From Sphingomonas immobilis (GTDB lineage Bacteria; Pseudomonadota; Alphaproteobacteria; Sphingomonadales; Sphingomonadaceae): 64,000 bases of DNA. Positions 8,225 to 17,707 of the stretch are shown here, one piece after another. Every line of letters starts with the position of its first letter. Position 1 is the stretch's first letter. The notes under the pieces were generated by a model. That model saw only the letters and a list, made by a program, of their open reading frames with translations, did not search any database and was not told the origin of the DNA. The position numbers and the translations under genes are program-made. The stretch is taken from NCBI RefSeq assembly GCF_030580995.1, contig NZ_JAUQSZ010000015.1, positions 1 to 64,000 on the forward strand, given 5' to 3'.

Positions 8225-9772
8225 TTAGCGCAAGTGACGAGCGCGGTCGCCACTCTGATCGCCCTCGACCCAGTCGACCAGCAAGGTCAGCACGCGGCGC
8301 AGCGCCGCCTCCTGCTCCTCGACCCGCGCTTCGAGCGAGGCGATGCGGGCGCGGGCATCCATGTCGCCGTTCGACGCGCCGATCACGGCGTCGTCGATCC
8401 GCTCCTCGATGGAGGCGATACGCGCCTTGAGCTGCGGGCTGAGATCGCTCGGGCGCGCTTCCAATTCGGCGACGCGCGCGTGGAGCGTGGCGACGTGCGC
8501 GACGAAGTCGGGATCGATCGACGGCTGGACGGTGGCGGCGCGCTCGATCCGCTCTTCCAGCATCGCCATCTGCAGGCGAAGGCCCTCGTCGATGTCGAAG
8601 GCGGCGAGCGCGATCTGTTCGGCGCGCGATTCGTATGCGGCGAGGCGCGCCTCGACCGCCGGATCGGTGCGCGGCGGATTGGCCGCCGCCTTCTCCAGCG
8701 AAGTCAGCCGAGCGAGCAGCCCACGATCGACGCGCGGACCGGCCGAGACATTCTCCAGCCGTGCCTCGATCGAGGCGATCGCCTCCATCAGGCCGGTCGG
8801 GGTTTCCGCCACACTTTCTTCCAGCGATTCGATGCGCGCCAGCAATTCGGGGGCAGCCTCGTGCGGCAGTTCTACCGCGAGCGGCGCAGGCGTCATCGGC
8901 AGCGGCGCGTCCTCGCTCTGGACGATGCGCAGCGGCGCGGGGGCCGCGACACGCTCGGGCGCATCCCCGGCGATATCGGCGATCACCGCTTCGACCGTGC
9001 CCGCGTCGATCGTGTCGAGCTGTTCGATCGCGCCGTAGAGCAGCACGCGGCCGGCAAGCTGGTTGAGGCGGCGCGGGATACCGTCCGATCCAGCATGAAT
9101 CGCGGCATAGGCATCCTCGGTGAAGCCCGGACGCCCGGTCCAGCCCACCACCGACAGGCGGTGCTGCATGTACGGCGCGACTTCCTCGGGGCCCATCGGG
9201 TCGAGGTGATGCACCGCGATGACGCGCTGGCGAAGCTGTTCGAGCCGCTCGGAGCCGTGCAGCCGCTCGCGGAACTCGGGCTGGCCGAGCAGGAAGATCT
9301 GCAGCAGCGCATGGCCGCCCGCCTGGAAGTTGGAGAGCATGCGCAGCTCTTCGAGCGAGGACACCGGCAGCGCCTGCGCCTCGTCGACGATGAGGAGCGT
9401 GCGACGCCCGCCGCGCGCGGTGGCGTGCAGGCCGCGCTCGATCGCGGTGAGGAGCTGCGACTTGGTCATGCCGTCCGAGGCGATCTCCAGCCCGGTCGCG
9501 ACCATGCGCAGCAGGTCGTCCGCTTCGATCTGCGTCGAGACGATCTTGATGACGTTCAGCCGGTCGCGATCGATCTTCGCCATCAGATGACCGACAAGCG
9601 TGGTCTTGCCCGCGCCGACGTCGCCGGTGATGACGATGAAGCCCTCACCCTGGCTCAGGCCATAGCCGAGGTACGACATCGCCTTGCGGTGCGTCGCCGT
9701 ATCGAACCAGAAGCGCGGATCGGGGGTCAGCTGGAAGGGCCGGCCGCTCAATCCGTAATGATCTTCGTACAT
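8225..9772 (-). CDS. XrtA/PEP-CTERM system-associated AAA ATPase with coiled-coil tail
   Basis: This 515-residue protein starts with an ExeA/GspA-type AAA module. It has the characteristic YEDHYGLSGRPFQLTPDP N-terminus, Walker A GDVGAGKTT at about 50-58, and Walker B LLIVDEAQ at 126-133. From about residue 290 the chain becomes Ala/Glu/Arg-rich with repeated LEARV/IASIEER heptads, suggesting a long coiled coil. Such ATPases are a constant part of exosortase A loci and may energise or organise envelope assembly; the mechanism is unproven. The start MYEDHYG at 9772 is 17 bases after the stop of the outer-membrane gene. Confidence 0.9.
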   Translation of the reverse strand: MYEDHYGLSGRPFQLTPDPRFWFDTATHRKAMSYLGYGLSQGEGFIVITGDVGAGKTTLVGHLMAKIDRDRLNVIKIVSTQIEADDLLRMVATGLEIASDGMTKSQLLTAIERGLHATARGGRRTLLIVDEAQALPVSSLEELRMLSNFQAGGHALLQIFLLGQPEFRERLHGSERLEQLRQRVIAVHHLDPMGPEEVAPYMQHRLSVVGWTGRPGFTEDAYAAIHAGSDGIPRRLNQLAGRVLLYGAIEQLDTIDAGTVEAVIADIAGDAPERVAAPAPLRIVQSEDAPLPMTPAPLAVELPHEAAPELLARIESLEESVAETPTGLMEAIASIEARLENVSAGPRVDRGLLARLTSLEKAAANPPRTDPAVEARLAAYESRAEQIALAAFDIDEGLRLQMAMLEERIERAATVQPSIDPDFVAHVATLHARVAELEARPSDLSPQLKARIASIEERIDDAVIGASNGDMDARARIASLEARVEEQEAALRRVLTLLVDWVEGDQSGDRARHLR

Positions 9773-9789
9773 CTCGTCTGCCCGTCCGA

Positions 9790-11388
9790 TCAGAATTGAT
9801 ACCGCATGCCGACCTGGCCCTGCGCCGAAACCTGGTCGCGCGTGCCCTGCTGGCTGAAGCTGTAGATGCCCGCCGATGCGGTCGCGCCGAGGCGGCCGAA
9901 GGTGCGGAAATAGCTCGCCGTGGCACCCGTGCTGAAGATGCCGCGAGAGCCTGCGAGGCCGCTCTTGTAGTAATTCGCGATCACGTCGCCGCTGATGCTC
10001 GACCGGCTGTCGAGCGCGGCGTTGACGAAGGCCTGCGCGTAATAGCTGTTGTCTTCCAGCCCGTCGACGTCGAGCGGACCGCCAGCCGGCGTTTCGAAAT
10101 GGCGGTTGGCATAGCCAGCGCCGACGCCGAAGCTGAGCGGGCCGCGATTGGCCGACAGTACTGCATCGACACCGCGCGCGCGGTAAGCGGAGGTCGAGAT
10201 CGACTGGAACACGCCGTTCAGGCATCCGCCCGCGCCGGCCTGGCCATTGCCGAAGGTGCAGCCGCTGAACTGCTGGCTGAACGCGTCACGCTGGTCGATG
10301 AAGCTGGTCGGCAGCTTGGCGATGCCGTCGCGGAGCTGGCGGCCGAACGTCGTGACGTCGTCATAGACGCCGACCTGCACCGCCACCGAGCGCGAGGCGG
10401 CCCAGGTGAGCGAGCCGGTGTAGCTCATGCCGCCATAGCGCCAGCCGACATTGGCCTGCAGCTCGGTGCGCGGGCTCGGACGCCAGATGACGCCGGCGTC
10501 GTAGATGAGGCCATCGGTCTCATAGGCGATGCGGCGCGGCGAGGCCGGATCGGTGACGTAGCGGCCGTTGCGATCGACGACGGGGTCGCCCGCCGCGTCG
10601 ACCAGCGCATCGCGCTCGCTGACGGTGATCTTCTCGTAGCCAGCACCCGCCCGCACCGCGAGCGTCGCGGAGACCGGCAGCGTGACGTCGCCGCGGACGT
10701 ACTTGCCCTCGTAGCGCTGGTCGAGCTGGCTGGCATTGTCGCGCTCATAGGCACCGCTGACCGCCACGCCGACCGGCAGGACCGCGCCGGGCTTCACGCT
10801 GGCGGAAGCCATCGCGACATGGCTGGTCGCGTGATCGAACACATCGAGCGGCGTCTCGCCGGGGGCGATGCCGGTGGCACCGGGCGATTCAACTTTGGTG
10901 TAACCGAAGCGATACGCGCCGCCGATCTGCACCGGGCCGGCGTGCGTCGATACGGTAGGGCCGACATAGGCCGAATAGACCTGGCTGATGTTGTCGACGT
11001 TACCGGCAAGGTTGACCGGCGCCGCACCGCGAATGTCCGAGCGCGCGCGCGTGGCGAGCACGCCTGCGTCGAGGCTCAGGCCCTGCGCGATCTTCACGCT
11101 GCCGCGCGCGAGGCCGCTGATCACGTCGCTGTCGCCGACCTGCTTCTGGTAAGAAATCCGCCGCTCGTAGCGCGCGCTGATCTGCGCTTCGGCGCGGTTG
11201 CTCTGGATCGACGCATCGACGCCCGCCGCGACCGTGGAATAAGTCAGCACGTCGTCATTGGTCAGATCCGCCGTCACGACCTGGCCGACCTCGATATAGG
11301 GATCGATCGACTTGCGATGGTCCCCGGCATAGGCCGGCGTGGCCGCGACCGCTGCGATGGCGGTCCCCAGCATCAGTACCCGCTTCAT
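9790..11388 (-). CDS. XrtA/PEP-CTERM system-associated outer-membrane beta-barrel protein
   Basis: This 532-residue protein has a signal peptide (MKRVLMLGTAIAAVAATPAYA, cut near residue 21). The rest is Gly/Ser/Tyr-rich with alternating hydrophobic residues and ends in a C-terminal aromatic (QVGMRYQF), the usual outer-membrane beta-barrel signature. In exosortase A loci this family is the presumed outer-membrane exopolysaccharide channel or accessory barrel. ATG at 11388 overlaps the TGA of the tyrosine kinase gene (ATGA). Confidence 0.88.
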   Translation of the reverse strand: MKRVLMLGTAIAAVAATPAYAGDHRKSIDPYIEVGQVVTADLTNDDVLTYSTVAAGVDASIQSNRAEAQISARYERRISYQKQVGDSDVISGLARGSVKIAQGLSLDAGVLATRARSDIRGAAPVNLAGNVDNISQVYSAYVGPTVSTHAGPVQIGGAYRFGYTKVESPGATGIAPGETPLDVFDHATSHVAMASASVKPGAVLPVGVAVSGAYERDNASQLDQRYEGKYVRGDVTLPVSATLAVRAGAGYEKITVSERDALVDAAGDPVVDRNGRYVTDPASPRRIAYETDGLIYDAGVIWRPSPRTELQANVGWRYGGMSYTGSLTWAASRSVAVQVGVYDDVTTFGRQLRDGIAKLPTSFIDQRDAFSQQFSGCTFGNGQAGAGGCLNGVFQSISTSAYRARGVDAVLSANRGPLSFGVGAGYANRHFETPAGGPLDVDGLEDNSYYAQAFVNAALDSRSSISGDVIANYYKSGLAGSRGIFSTGATASYFRTFGRLGATASAGIYSFSQQGTRDQVSAQGQVGMRYQF

Positions 11389-12341
11389 TTCGGGTTCTCC
11401 TGTCCATAATAGCCGCCGTAGCGGCGCCCCCCCGGTGCGTAGGTCACTGCATTCAGAACGAGTTGGATCTCGTCGCAGCCGTCGAGCAGCGCGACCGCTT
11501 CGCGCAGGTCGCTCTCGGCGGTGCGATCGGCGCGGACGACGAGCATCACCTGCCCGGCATGGCTGGCGAGCACGGCAGCCGGCGACGCGGCAAGCGCGGG
11601 CGGCGAATCGAAGATCAAAAGCCGGTTCGGCTTCGCCGCGAGCAGCGTGGCGATCACCTCGCCGGTGCGCTTGCTGGCGAGCAGCTCGGTATCGCTGTTG
11701 GTCTTGGCACCGACCGGCAGCAGGCTGAGCTGCGGGATGTCGGTCGGCACGACGCACGTCTCCGGGTCGATCGACGGATCGCCCAGCATGTCGAGCAGCC
11801 CCCGCCCCTCGCGCAGGCCAAGCTCTTCCATCACGTCGGGCTTGGCGAAATCGGCGTCGATCAGCAGCACCTCGACGTCGCGCTCGGCGGCGATCGAGAT
11901 GGCGAGGTTGATCGCGCAGAAGGTCTTGCCGTCGTTGGGCTTGGCCGAGCAGACCAGCATCGCCCGCGCCTTTGCCGGATCGGTCGCGGCGACTTTCCGC
12001 GCGGTGCCGAGCAGCTGGCGCTTCACCAGCCGGAATTCCTCCGCCAGCGCACCGACCGGCGCATCGGGGACGAGCAGGCCCTTGGCCGACAGCATCTTGC
12101 GGTCGATCCGCGCCTTCGAACGGCGTTCGATGCGCGGCGGCAGTTCTTCGACATCGGGTGCGACGGCGAGATCGAGCGGCGTCTCCGCCTCGACATGGAC
12201 GGGCACGACTCGGACAGCAACGGGCTCTGGCTCAGGTTCGGCAACGATCGGAGCGGCGCCGAACAGCGCGCCGAAGCCGTAGAGTTCGTCGGCACGCTCG
12301 ATCAGCGATCCGGTCAGCTTGCGGGTGGGCATCTCGGTCAT
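11385..12341 (-). CDS. XrtA-associated bacterial tyrosine autokinase (CpsD/CapB type)
   Basis: This 318-residue protein is the cytoplasmic BY-kinase partner of the chain-length protein. A linker of about 100 residues precedes the kinase domain: Walker A SAKPNDGKT at 132-140, Walker A' LLIDADFAKP at 159-168 and Walker B LLIFDSPP. The C-terminus carries a short tyrosine cluster (RRYGGYYG) as expected for autophosphorylation. Phosphorylation cycles of such kinases control polymer length and export. ATG at 12341 overlaps the TGA of the chain-length gene by four bases. Confidence 0.92.
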   Translation of the reverse strand: MTEMPTRKLTGSLIERADELYGFGALFGAAPIVAEPEPEPVAVRVVPVHVEAETPLDLAVAPDVEELPPRIERRSKARIDRKMLSAKGLLVPDAPVGALAEEFRLVKRQLLGTARKVAATDPAKARAMLVCSAKPNDGKTFCAINLAISIAAERDVEVLLIDADFAKPDVMEELGLREGRGLLDMLGDPSIDPETCVVPTDIPQLSLLPVGAKTNSDTELLASKRTGEVIATLLAAKPNRLLIFDSPPALAASPAAVLASHAGQVMLVVRADRTAESDLREAVALLDGCDEIQLVLNAVTYAPGGRRYGGYYGQENPK

Positions 12342-13849
12342 GCGGCGAACCCCCGCTGGAGCATCTCGACGCCGAGCAGCGCGATCCACGACACGACGAG
12401 CGCCGCGAAGGCCCCGCCGAAATAGCTGGTGCGGCGCATTCGCTCCGCGGTCTGCGCGCGGGTCACCATCTCGCCGATCGAACCGATCACGGTCATGCCG
12501 GTCGCCGCTTCGAGGCGGCTGGCGGTCGGGAAGGTCGTGCGCACCTGGCCGATACCGAAGGCCGCACCGACACCGGCGAAGATCGCGGCGAACAGCACGC
12601 CCGTCAACAGCAGCGGACGGTTGGGCGAGGTGGGCACGCGCGGCGCAGTCGGCTGGTCGAGCACCTGGAACTTCACGCCGTCGGTCTGCGACTGTGCCTG
12701 CCCGCGCAGCTTCACGTCTTCGCGGTCGGCCAGCATCTTGTCATAGCCGTCCTTGAGCACCTGATAATCGCGCTCGATCTGCGACTGCTGCGCCATCACG
12801 GCGGGATCGCCGGAGAGCTTGGCGTTGATCGTGTCGATATCGGACTGGAGCTGGCGCTTGCGGATCGACAGCGCGGCGACGGTCGCCTGCTTGTCGGCCT
12901 GCATCGACTTGAGCGAGAGGTAGAGCGGGTTCGACGCACCGGCCGCACCCGCCGACAGCGGCTCGTTTCGCGCCGCCGCCTGCGCCGCCGCGAGCTGGTT
13001 GTTCAGCGCGATGACGTCGGGGTGATTGTCGGTATAGCCGCGCGCCCGCGCATCGGCGAGCTGGCCCTGGATCGCCGCGAGCCGTGCGCGCGCCGGTCCT
13101 GCCGTGCCGCCGCCCGAACCGGGCGTGGTGAGCGGCGTGCCGGCCATCTGGCCGTTGAGCACCGCGAGGCTCGACTGCGCGGCGGCGAGATCGCTGTCGA
13201 CCTGCGCCATCTGCGCGCGCGCCGCGCCGATCCGGTCGGTGACCGTGCCGGTGCCGGGCAGCGAGCCGAGGAAGCGATTCTGGAAATCGGCGCGCTTCGC
13301 CTCGGCGTCGGACAGCGCCTTCTGCCGCTGCGCGAGCTGCGCATCGAGGAAGTCGAGCGTCTGGCTGGTCTCGGCCTTGTCGCCCGTCAGGTTCTGCTCG
13401 ACGAACAGGTCGATCAGCTTCTGGACGATCTGGCGTGCGACCTTCGGGTTGCCCTGCGTGACCGAGAGCTGGAAGATATTGTCCTGCTGCGCGGTAATCT
13501 TGACCACCTTCTGCAAGCCCGCGACCCGGTCTGCGACGTCCTTGTCGTTTGCGACGGTGGCGGCGAGATCGGTGCCGCGCACGACCTTCTCGAGATTGGC
13601 GGCGGAGGTCAGCGTCTGGCGCATCGTGTCAATGCTCTTCTGCTGATCGGCGGCGGTGATGCCGACCTTCTCGGGCAGTATCGTCTGCACCTGCGCGAAC
13701 ACGCGCGCGGTCGATTCGTAGCTGCTCGGGATCTGCGCGACCGCGAACCAGCCGATCACGGCGATCGCCCACGCGACGCCGAGCGCGATCCAGCGCCGTG
13801 TCCAGATCGCGTGCAGCGCGATCCTCAGTTCGTCGTAAAGTCCGTTCAC
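12338..13849 (-). CDS. XrtA system polysaccharide chain-length determinant (Wzz family)
   Basis: This 503-residue inner-membrane copolymerase has TM1 at about residues 20-40 (WIALGVAWAIAVIGWFAV), a long periplasmic coiled-coil region at about 60-420, and TM2 near 425-445 preceded by a Pro-rich PTAPRVPTSPNRP segment. A further hydrophobic stretch lies at the very C-terminus. Together with the neighbouring BY-kinase it sets polymer length. The start is GTG at 13849, about 14 bases after the export gene stop, with AGGGG a suitable distance upstream. No better ATG is in frame. Confidence 0.92.
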   Translation of the reverse strand: MNGLYDELRIALHAIWTRRWIALGVAWAIAVIGWFAVAQIPSSYESTARVFAQVQTILPEKVGITAADQQKSIDTMRQTLTSAANLEKVVRGTDLAATVANDKDVADRVAGLQKVVKITAQQDNIFQLSVTQGNPKVARQIVQKLIDLFVEQNLTGDKAETSQTLDFLDAQLAQRQKALSDAEAKRADFQNRFLGSLPGTGTVTDRIGAARAQMAQVDSDLAAAQSSLAVLNGQMAGTPLTTPGSGGGTAGPARARLAAIQGQLADARARGYTDNHPDVIALNNQLAAAQAAARNEPLSAGAAGASNPLYLSLKSMQADKQATVAALSIRKRQLQSDIDTINAKLSGDPAVMAQQSQIERDYQVLKDGYDKMLADREDVKLRGQAQSQTDGVKFQVLDQPTAPRVPTSPNRPLLLTGVLFAAIFAGVGAAFGIGQVRTTFPTASRLEAATGMTVIGSIGEMVTRAQTAERMRRTSYFGGAFAALVVSWIALLGVEMLQRGFAA

Positions 13850-13863
13850 GCCGCCATCACCCC

Positions 13864-14508
13864 TTAGAACATGCTCTCGGGGATGATGATGACGTCGCCC
13901 GGTTCGAGGCGGACGTTGGCGCTGCTGTCGCCATCCTTCAGCAGCTTGCCGAGCTTGATGTTATATTCCACCTGCTTGCCGGTGTTGCGGTCGTAGCGGA
14001 CCAGCTTCGCGCGGTTGCCCGCCGCATATTCCCCCAGGCCGCCGACCGAGATCATCGCGTCGAGCAGGGTCATGTTGGCGCGGTACGGGATCGACGCCGG
14101 CTTCGCCGTCGCGCCGACGATGCGGACCTGCTGGCTGAACGTGCCAGAGAAATTCTCCACGATCACCGAGACGATCGGATCCTTGATATATTCGCCGAGC
14201 GCGATCTTCATATCGTCCGCAAGCATCGCCGGGGTCTTGCCGACCGCGGGCATGTCGCTGATCAGCGGGGTGGTGATGCGGCCGTCGGGGCGCACCTGCA
14301 CCTTCGCCGACAGTTCGGGGTTGCGCCACACGAAGATGTTGAGCTGATCGAGCGGGCCGATGACATATTCCTCGCCCGGCTGTTCCTGCGTCGCGACGAA
14401 GGCTGCGGGCGGAAGCTGGCCGCCGCTACTGCCGCTGGCGCATCCGTTGAGCGCGGCCGCCGAGGCGCCCGCCAGCAGAAAGCCCTTGAAAACGTTCGAA
14501 ACGCGCAT
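13864..14508 (-). CDS. XrtA system polysaccharide export lipoprotein (Wza-like)
   Basis: This 214-residue lipoprotein has a signal peptide ending in lipobox LNGC (Cys23), a polysaccharide export (PES) domain at about 47-125 starting YVIGPLDQLNIFVWRNPEL, and a SLBB-type domain at about 125-205. It is short compared with full Wza, as usual in exosortase A loci, where a separate barrel protein may complete the channel. ATG at 14508 has a GAGGTG ribosome site. It is the first gene of the export/chain-length/kinase run; a 96-base gap upstream may hold its promoter. Confidence 0.93.
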   Translation of the reverse strand: MRVSNVFKGFLLAGASAAALNGCASGSSGGQLPPAAFVATQEQPGEEYVIGPLDQLNIFVWRNPELSAKVQVRPDGRITTPLISDMPAVGKTPAMLADDMKIALGEYIKDPIVSVIVENFSGTFSQQVRIVGATAKPASIPYRANMTLLDAMISVGGLGEYAAGNRAKLVRYDRNTGKQVEYNIKLGKLLKDGDSSANVRLEPGDVIIIPESMF

Positions 14509-14604
14509 CTCTCACACCTCCGGCGACGGTAACGTGCGCGCGACGTCTCGCGGGCATGCTCGTGGCTATGGGGAGGCTATGCGGCGGAAGAGGTGAAGAT
14601 TGCG

Positions 14605-15831
14605 TTAGGAACGCTCCGCCGCGCCAAGGATTTCCGCCGGTTTCACGTGCCCTAGGAAGCCCGCGGGGCTCGCCGAGAGGCCATAGGCGCCGGCCATGAA
14701 CACGGCGATAATGTCGCCCGGATGCGCCTCCGGCAGCGCGACCTGATCGGCCAGCCGGTCGAGCGGCGTACACAGCGGCCCGACGACGCTGACCGTCTCC
14801 GTCGGCGCGTCGGCGTCGGCGTCTGCGGTGGCGACTGCGACGGGGTAGTTCCGCCGCACCACCGTGCCGAGATTGCCCGACGCGGCAAGCTGATGGTTCA
14901 TTCCGCCATCGGTGACGATGAACGTCTCGCCCCGGCTGACCTTCCGGTCCACCACGCGCGTCAGATACACCCCTGCCTCGCCGACCAGCCAACGCCCGAG
15001 CTCGATCGCGAAGCGGCTGGTGAGCGGCGATGACGTCAGCCGCCCGGCCAGCGCGGCCCCGACGCTTTCGACATCGACCTGCACCTCACCGGGGAAATAG
15101 GGAATGCCGAAGCCGCCGCCGAGATTAACGAGCGGCGGCATGACGCCAACGTCCTCGGTCAGGCGCTCGGCAAGATCGAGCGTCGCGGCCTGCGTCTCGA
15201 TGATCGCACCCGCATCGAGCGCCTGCGACCCCGCGAAGATGTGCCAGCCGCGCCAGTCCGCGCCCGCGTCGATCACCGTCCGCGCGACAGCGGCGGCGCG
15301 GTCGGCGTCGATCCCGAATGGTGAAGCGCGGCCGCCCATCCGCATACCGGAGCCGCGCAGTTCGATCTCGGGATTCACCCGCACGGCGAGGCGCGGCCTG
15401 TTCTTCAGTTGCTTGCCGATGCGAAGCGCGCGCACCGCTTCGTTCGCGGACTCGAGGTTGATCGTCGCGTTTAGCCTGATCGCGAATTCCAGTTCGTCGT
15501 CGCGCTTGCCCGGTCCTGCGAAACTTACCTTCGCGGCTGGGTCAGTCTGCCAGGCGATTTCCAGTTCACCGCTCGACGCTACGTCCAGACCATCGACAAG
15601 CGGTTCGATCGCCGCCACCAACGGCGCAAACGGGTTGGCCTTGATCGCGTAGTGCAAGTCCACGTTTGGAAATGCCGCACGGAACCGCGCTATTCGGCTT
15701 TCGACCACGCCGAGATCGTACACGAACAACGGCGTATCCCCGGCCTTGGCGACCCACTCCTCCGCACTGCGCCCGGCGATGCGTAAGCGTGCGCCCGCGA
15801 ACTCGGCAGGAATCGTCCCCATCGCCTTCAT
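14605..15831 (-). CDS. Pyridoxal-dependent decarboxylase, exosortase A system-associated
   Basis: This 408-residue fold-type III PLP enzyme is related to diaminopimelate and ornithine decarboxylases. Lys64 in HYAIKANPFAP is the expected PLP lysine. A Gly-rich phosphate loop (VNLGGGFGIPYF) and the GPLCTPLD active-site Cys motif near the C-terminus are present. The exosortase A version is thought to make an amine precursor that joins the ACP/acyl-ligase branch; the substrate is unknown. ATG at 15831 overlaps the TGA of the ligase gene (ATGA). Confidence 0.92.
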   Translation of the reverse strand: MKAMGTIPAEFAGARLRIAGRSAEEWVAKAGDTPLFVYDLGVVESRIARFRAAFPNVDLHYAIKANPFAPLVAAIEPLVDGLDVASSGELEIAWQTDPAAKVSFAGPGKRDDELEFAIRLNATINLESANEAVRALRIGKQLKNRPRLAVRVNPEIELRGSGMRMGGRASPFGIDADRAAAVARTVIDAGADWRGWHIFAGSQALDAGAIIETQAATLDLAERLTEDVGVMPPLVNLGGGFGIPYFPGEVQVDVESVGAALAGRLTSSPLTSRFAIELGRWLVGEAGVYLTRVVDRKVSRGETFIVTDGGMNHQLAASGNLGTVVRRNYPVAVATADADADAPTETVSVVGPLCTPLDRLADQVALPEAHPGDIIAVFMAGAYGLSASPAGFLGHVKPAEILGAAERS

Positions 15832-17324
15832 GACGTCACCTCAGCCTTCAGCGCCGCTCGGTCCAGCTTGCCGTTCGCGTTGACCGGCATCGCCACGCGC
15901 CAGTCGTAGCGCATCGGTTGCATGAAGCTCGGCAATTCGGCGCGCAGGCGGTGGCGCAGGTCCGCCTCGCGCGCCGGGTCGCCGCGCACCACCACAACGA
16001 TCGCCTGCCCCAGTCGTGCATCGGGCACGCCGATCGCCACCGCCTCGCCCGCCTCGCCGCCGCGCAGCACAGCTTCCTCAATCTCGGTCGGGCTGATGCG
16101 ATTGCCGGCGCTCTTGATCATCTCGTCGTCGCGCGCGACGAAGCGGAACAGCCCGTCCTTGCCCAGCGTAACGGTATCGCCCGACCATACCGCCATGCCA
16201 TCGCTCTCCGCCCATTCCGGCGCGGGCTTGAAGCGTGCGGCGCTACGATCCGCGTCCTGCCAATAGCCCTGCGCGACGAGCGGCCCGGCATGGACGAGCT
16301 CGCCCGCCTCGCCCGGCGCTGCTTGCGACCCGTCCGCCCGCACCGCCATCACCTCCGCGAACGGGATCGCCGTGCCGATCGCGTCGGGATGCGCATCGAC
16401 CAGATCGGGCGCGAGATAGGTCGAGCGGAACGCCTCGGTCAGCCCGTACATCGGATAGAGATCGGCCGCCGGAAACCGCGCGCGCAGGTCGCGCACCATG
16501 CGCGGCGTCAGCGCGCCGCCCGAATTGGTGAGGCGCCGGAGCCGCGCCGCGACCTCCTCCGGCCACTGCGCCTCCAGCAACTGTACCCACAGCGGCGGCA
16601 CGCCGGCGAGCGTCGTTGCTCCGAACCGTTCCACCGCCTTGATGACGTCGCGCGCGGTCAGATAGTCGATTGGCGCGACGCTCGCCCCTGCCGCCCAGCT
16701 CGAAAGCAACTGGTTCTGCCCGTAATCGAAGCTCAGCGGCAGCACACCGAGCACGCGATCCTCGGGCGCGATCTTTAGGTAGTGCGCGACGCTGACCGCG
16801 CCGAGCCACAGGTTCGCGTGGCTGAGCATCACCCCCTTTGGCCGCCCCGTAGACCCGGAGGTATAGAGGATCGCCGCCAACGTATTTGGGTCGGCGGCGG
16901 AGGGCGCTAGCGCGTCGTCGCCTGCGATCTCCTCCTCCAGCACGATCCGACACCCCTCGGGCACGTCGCCCGGCTCGAGCGCGGCGGCCCGCGCCGCCTG
17001 CGTCACCAGCAGTCGCGCTCCGCTGTCGGCGAGGATATGCGCGACCTGCGCACGCTTCAGCACCGGGTTGACCGGCACATGCACCAGCCCTCCGCGCGGC
17101 GCGGCGAGCGGCAACACGCAGGCGGTCGCGGTCTTGGGGAGCCAGCTCGCCACCCGCGCACCCGCATCGGGCACCGCGCGCGCGAGCCAAGCCGCAACCT
17201 GCCCCACGCGCGCCTCCAGCGCGGCATAGCTGACGTCGCCATCGCGGAACGCCAGCGCGATGTCCTCCGCGCATCCGCGCAGGACGTGGTCGATCGGGCG
17301 CGGTACTGGGTCGAGCGGAACCAT
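15828..17324 (-). CDS. AMP-forming acyl-CoA/acyl-ACP ligase, exosortase A system-associated
   Basis: This 498-residue ANL-superfamily adenylating enzyme has the P-loop-like ILYTSGSTGRPKGVML at about 152-167, an aromatic/Gly motif YPMYGLTE in the middle and the C-terminal NANGKLDR with the catalytic lysine. It activates a carboxylic acid as an adenylate and transfers it to a thiol, most plausibly the ACP encoded divergently 100 bases away (inference). ATG at 17324 starts the leftward block; the promoter must lie in 17325-17424. Confidence 0.92.
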   Translation of the reverse strand: MVPLDPVPRPIDHVLRGCAEDIALAFRDGDVSYAALEARVGQVAAWLARAVPDAGARVASWLPKTATACVLPLAAPRGGLVHVPVNPVLKRAQVAHILADSGARLLVTQAARAAALEPGDVPEGCRIVLEEEIAGDDALAPSAADPNTLAAILYTSGSTGRPKGVMLSHANLWLGAVSVAHYLKIAPEDRVLGVLPLSFDYGQNQLLSSWAAGASVAPIDYLTARDVIKAVERFGATTLAGVPPLWVQLLEAQWPEEVAARLRRLTNSGGALTPRMVRDLRARFPAADLYPMYGLTEAFRSTYLAPDLVDAHPDAIGTAIPFAEVMAVRADGSQAAPGEAGELVHAGPLVAQGYWQDADRSAARFKPAPEWAESDGMAVWSGDTVTLGKDGLFRFVARDDEMIKSAGNRISPTEIEEAVLRGGEAGEAVAIGVPDARLGQAIVVVVRGDPAREADLRHRLRAELPSFMQPMRYDWRVAMPVNANGKLDRAALKAEVTS

Positions 17325-17424
17325 CCCACCCTGATACTGCCCCCACGCGCGCTGTGAAGGCCCCGCCCTTGGCAGAGGCCGCGCATTTCTTTAGTGCGCC
17401 GCACAAAGACGCTAGGGGCTCGCA
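17325..17424. promoter_or_regulatory. Divergent intergenic promoter region of the XrtA locus
   Basis: One hundred bases separate the divergent ligase and ACP genes, so both promoters must lie here. On the plus strand TTGGCA at 17369 followed by a T-rich segment about 16 bases later is a weak -35/-10 candidate. No clear operator palindrome is seen. Confidence 0.35.
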
Positions 17425-17697
17425 GTGCTGCCAGACGACATTTCCGAAATCGAGACGACCGTACGCGCGGTGCTGCGCGATGTGCTTGGCCTGAGCGCGG
17501 CGCGTGCCGACGCCTTTCGCAGCGATACCGCGCTGTTCGGCGCGCTGCCCGAACTCGATTCGATGGCGGTGGCGGGCGTGCTGACCGAGCTTGAGGAGCG
17601 GCTCGGCATCCTCATCGAGGACGATGAAGTCGACGGCGAGATGCTCGAGAATTTCGGCAGCCTCGTCCGCTACGCCGCGAGCAAGCAGCCACAATGA
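17425..17697 (+). CDS. Acyl carrier protein of the XrtA locus
   Basis: This 90-residue acyl carrier protein has a four-helix pattern and the phosphopantetheine Ser46 in PELDSMAVAGVL. It is distinct from the housekeeping AcpP encoded at 61603-61839, as its site lacks the GADSLD form. It probably carries the acyl group made by the divergent ligase. GTG start at 17425 with AGGGG eight bases upstream. First gene of a three-gene rightward operon with the two hydrolases. Confidence 0.9.
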   Translation: MLPDDISEIETTVRAVLRDVLGLSAARADAFRSDTALFGALPELDSMAVAGVLTELEERLGILIEDDEVDGEMLENFGSLVRYAASKQPQ

Positions 17698-17707
17698 GCG
17701 TGGCCTG

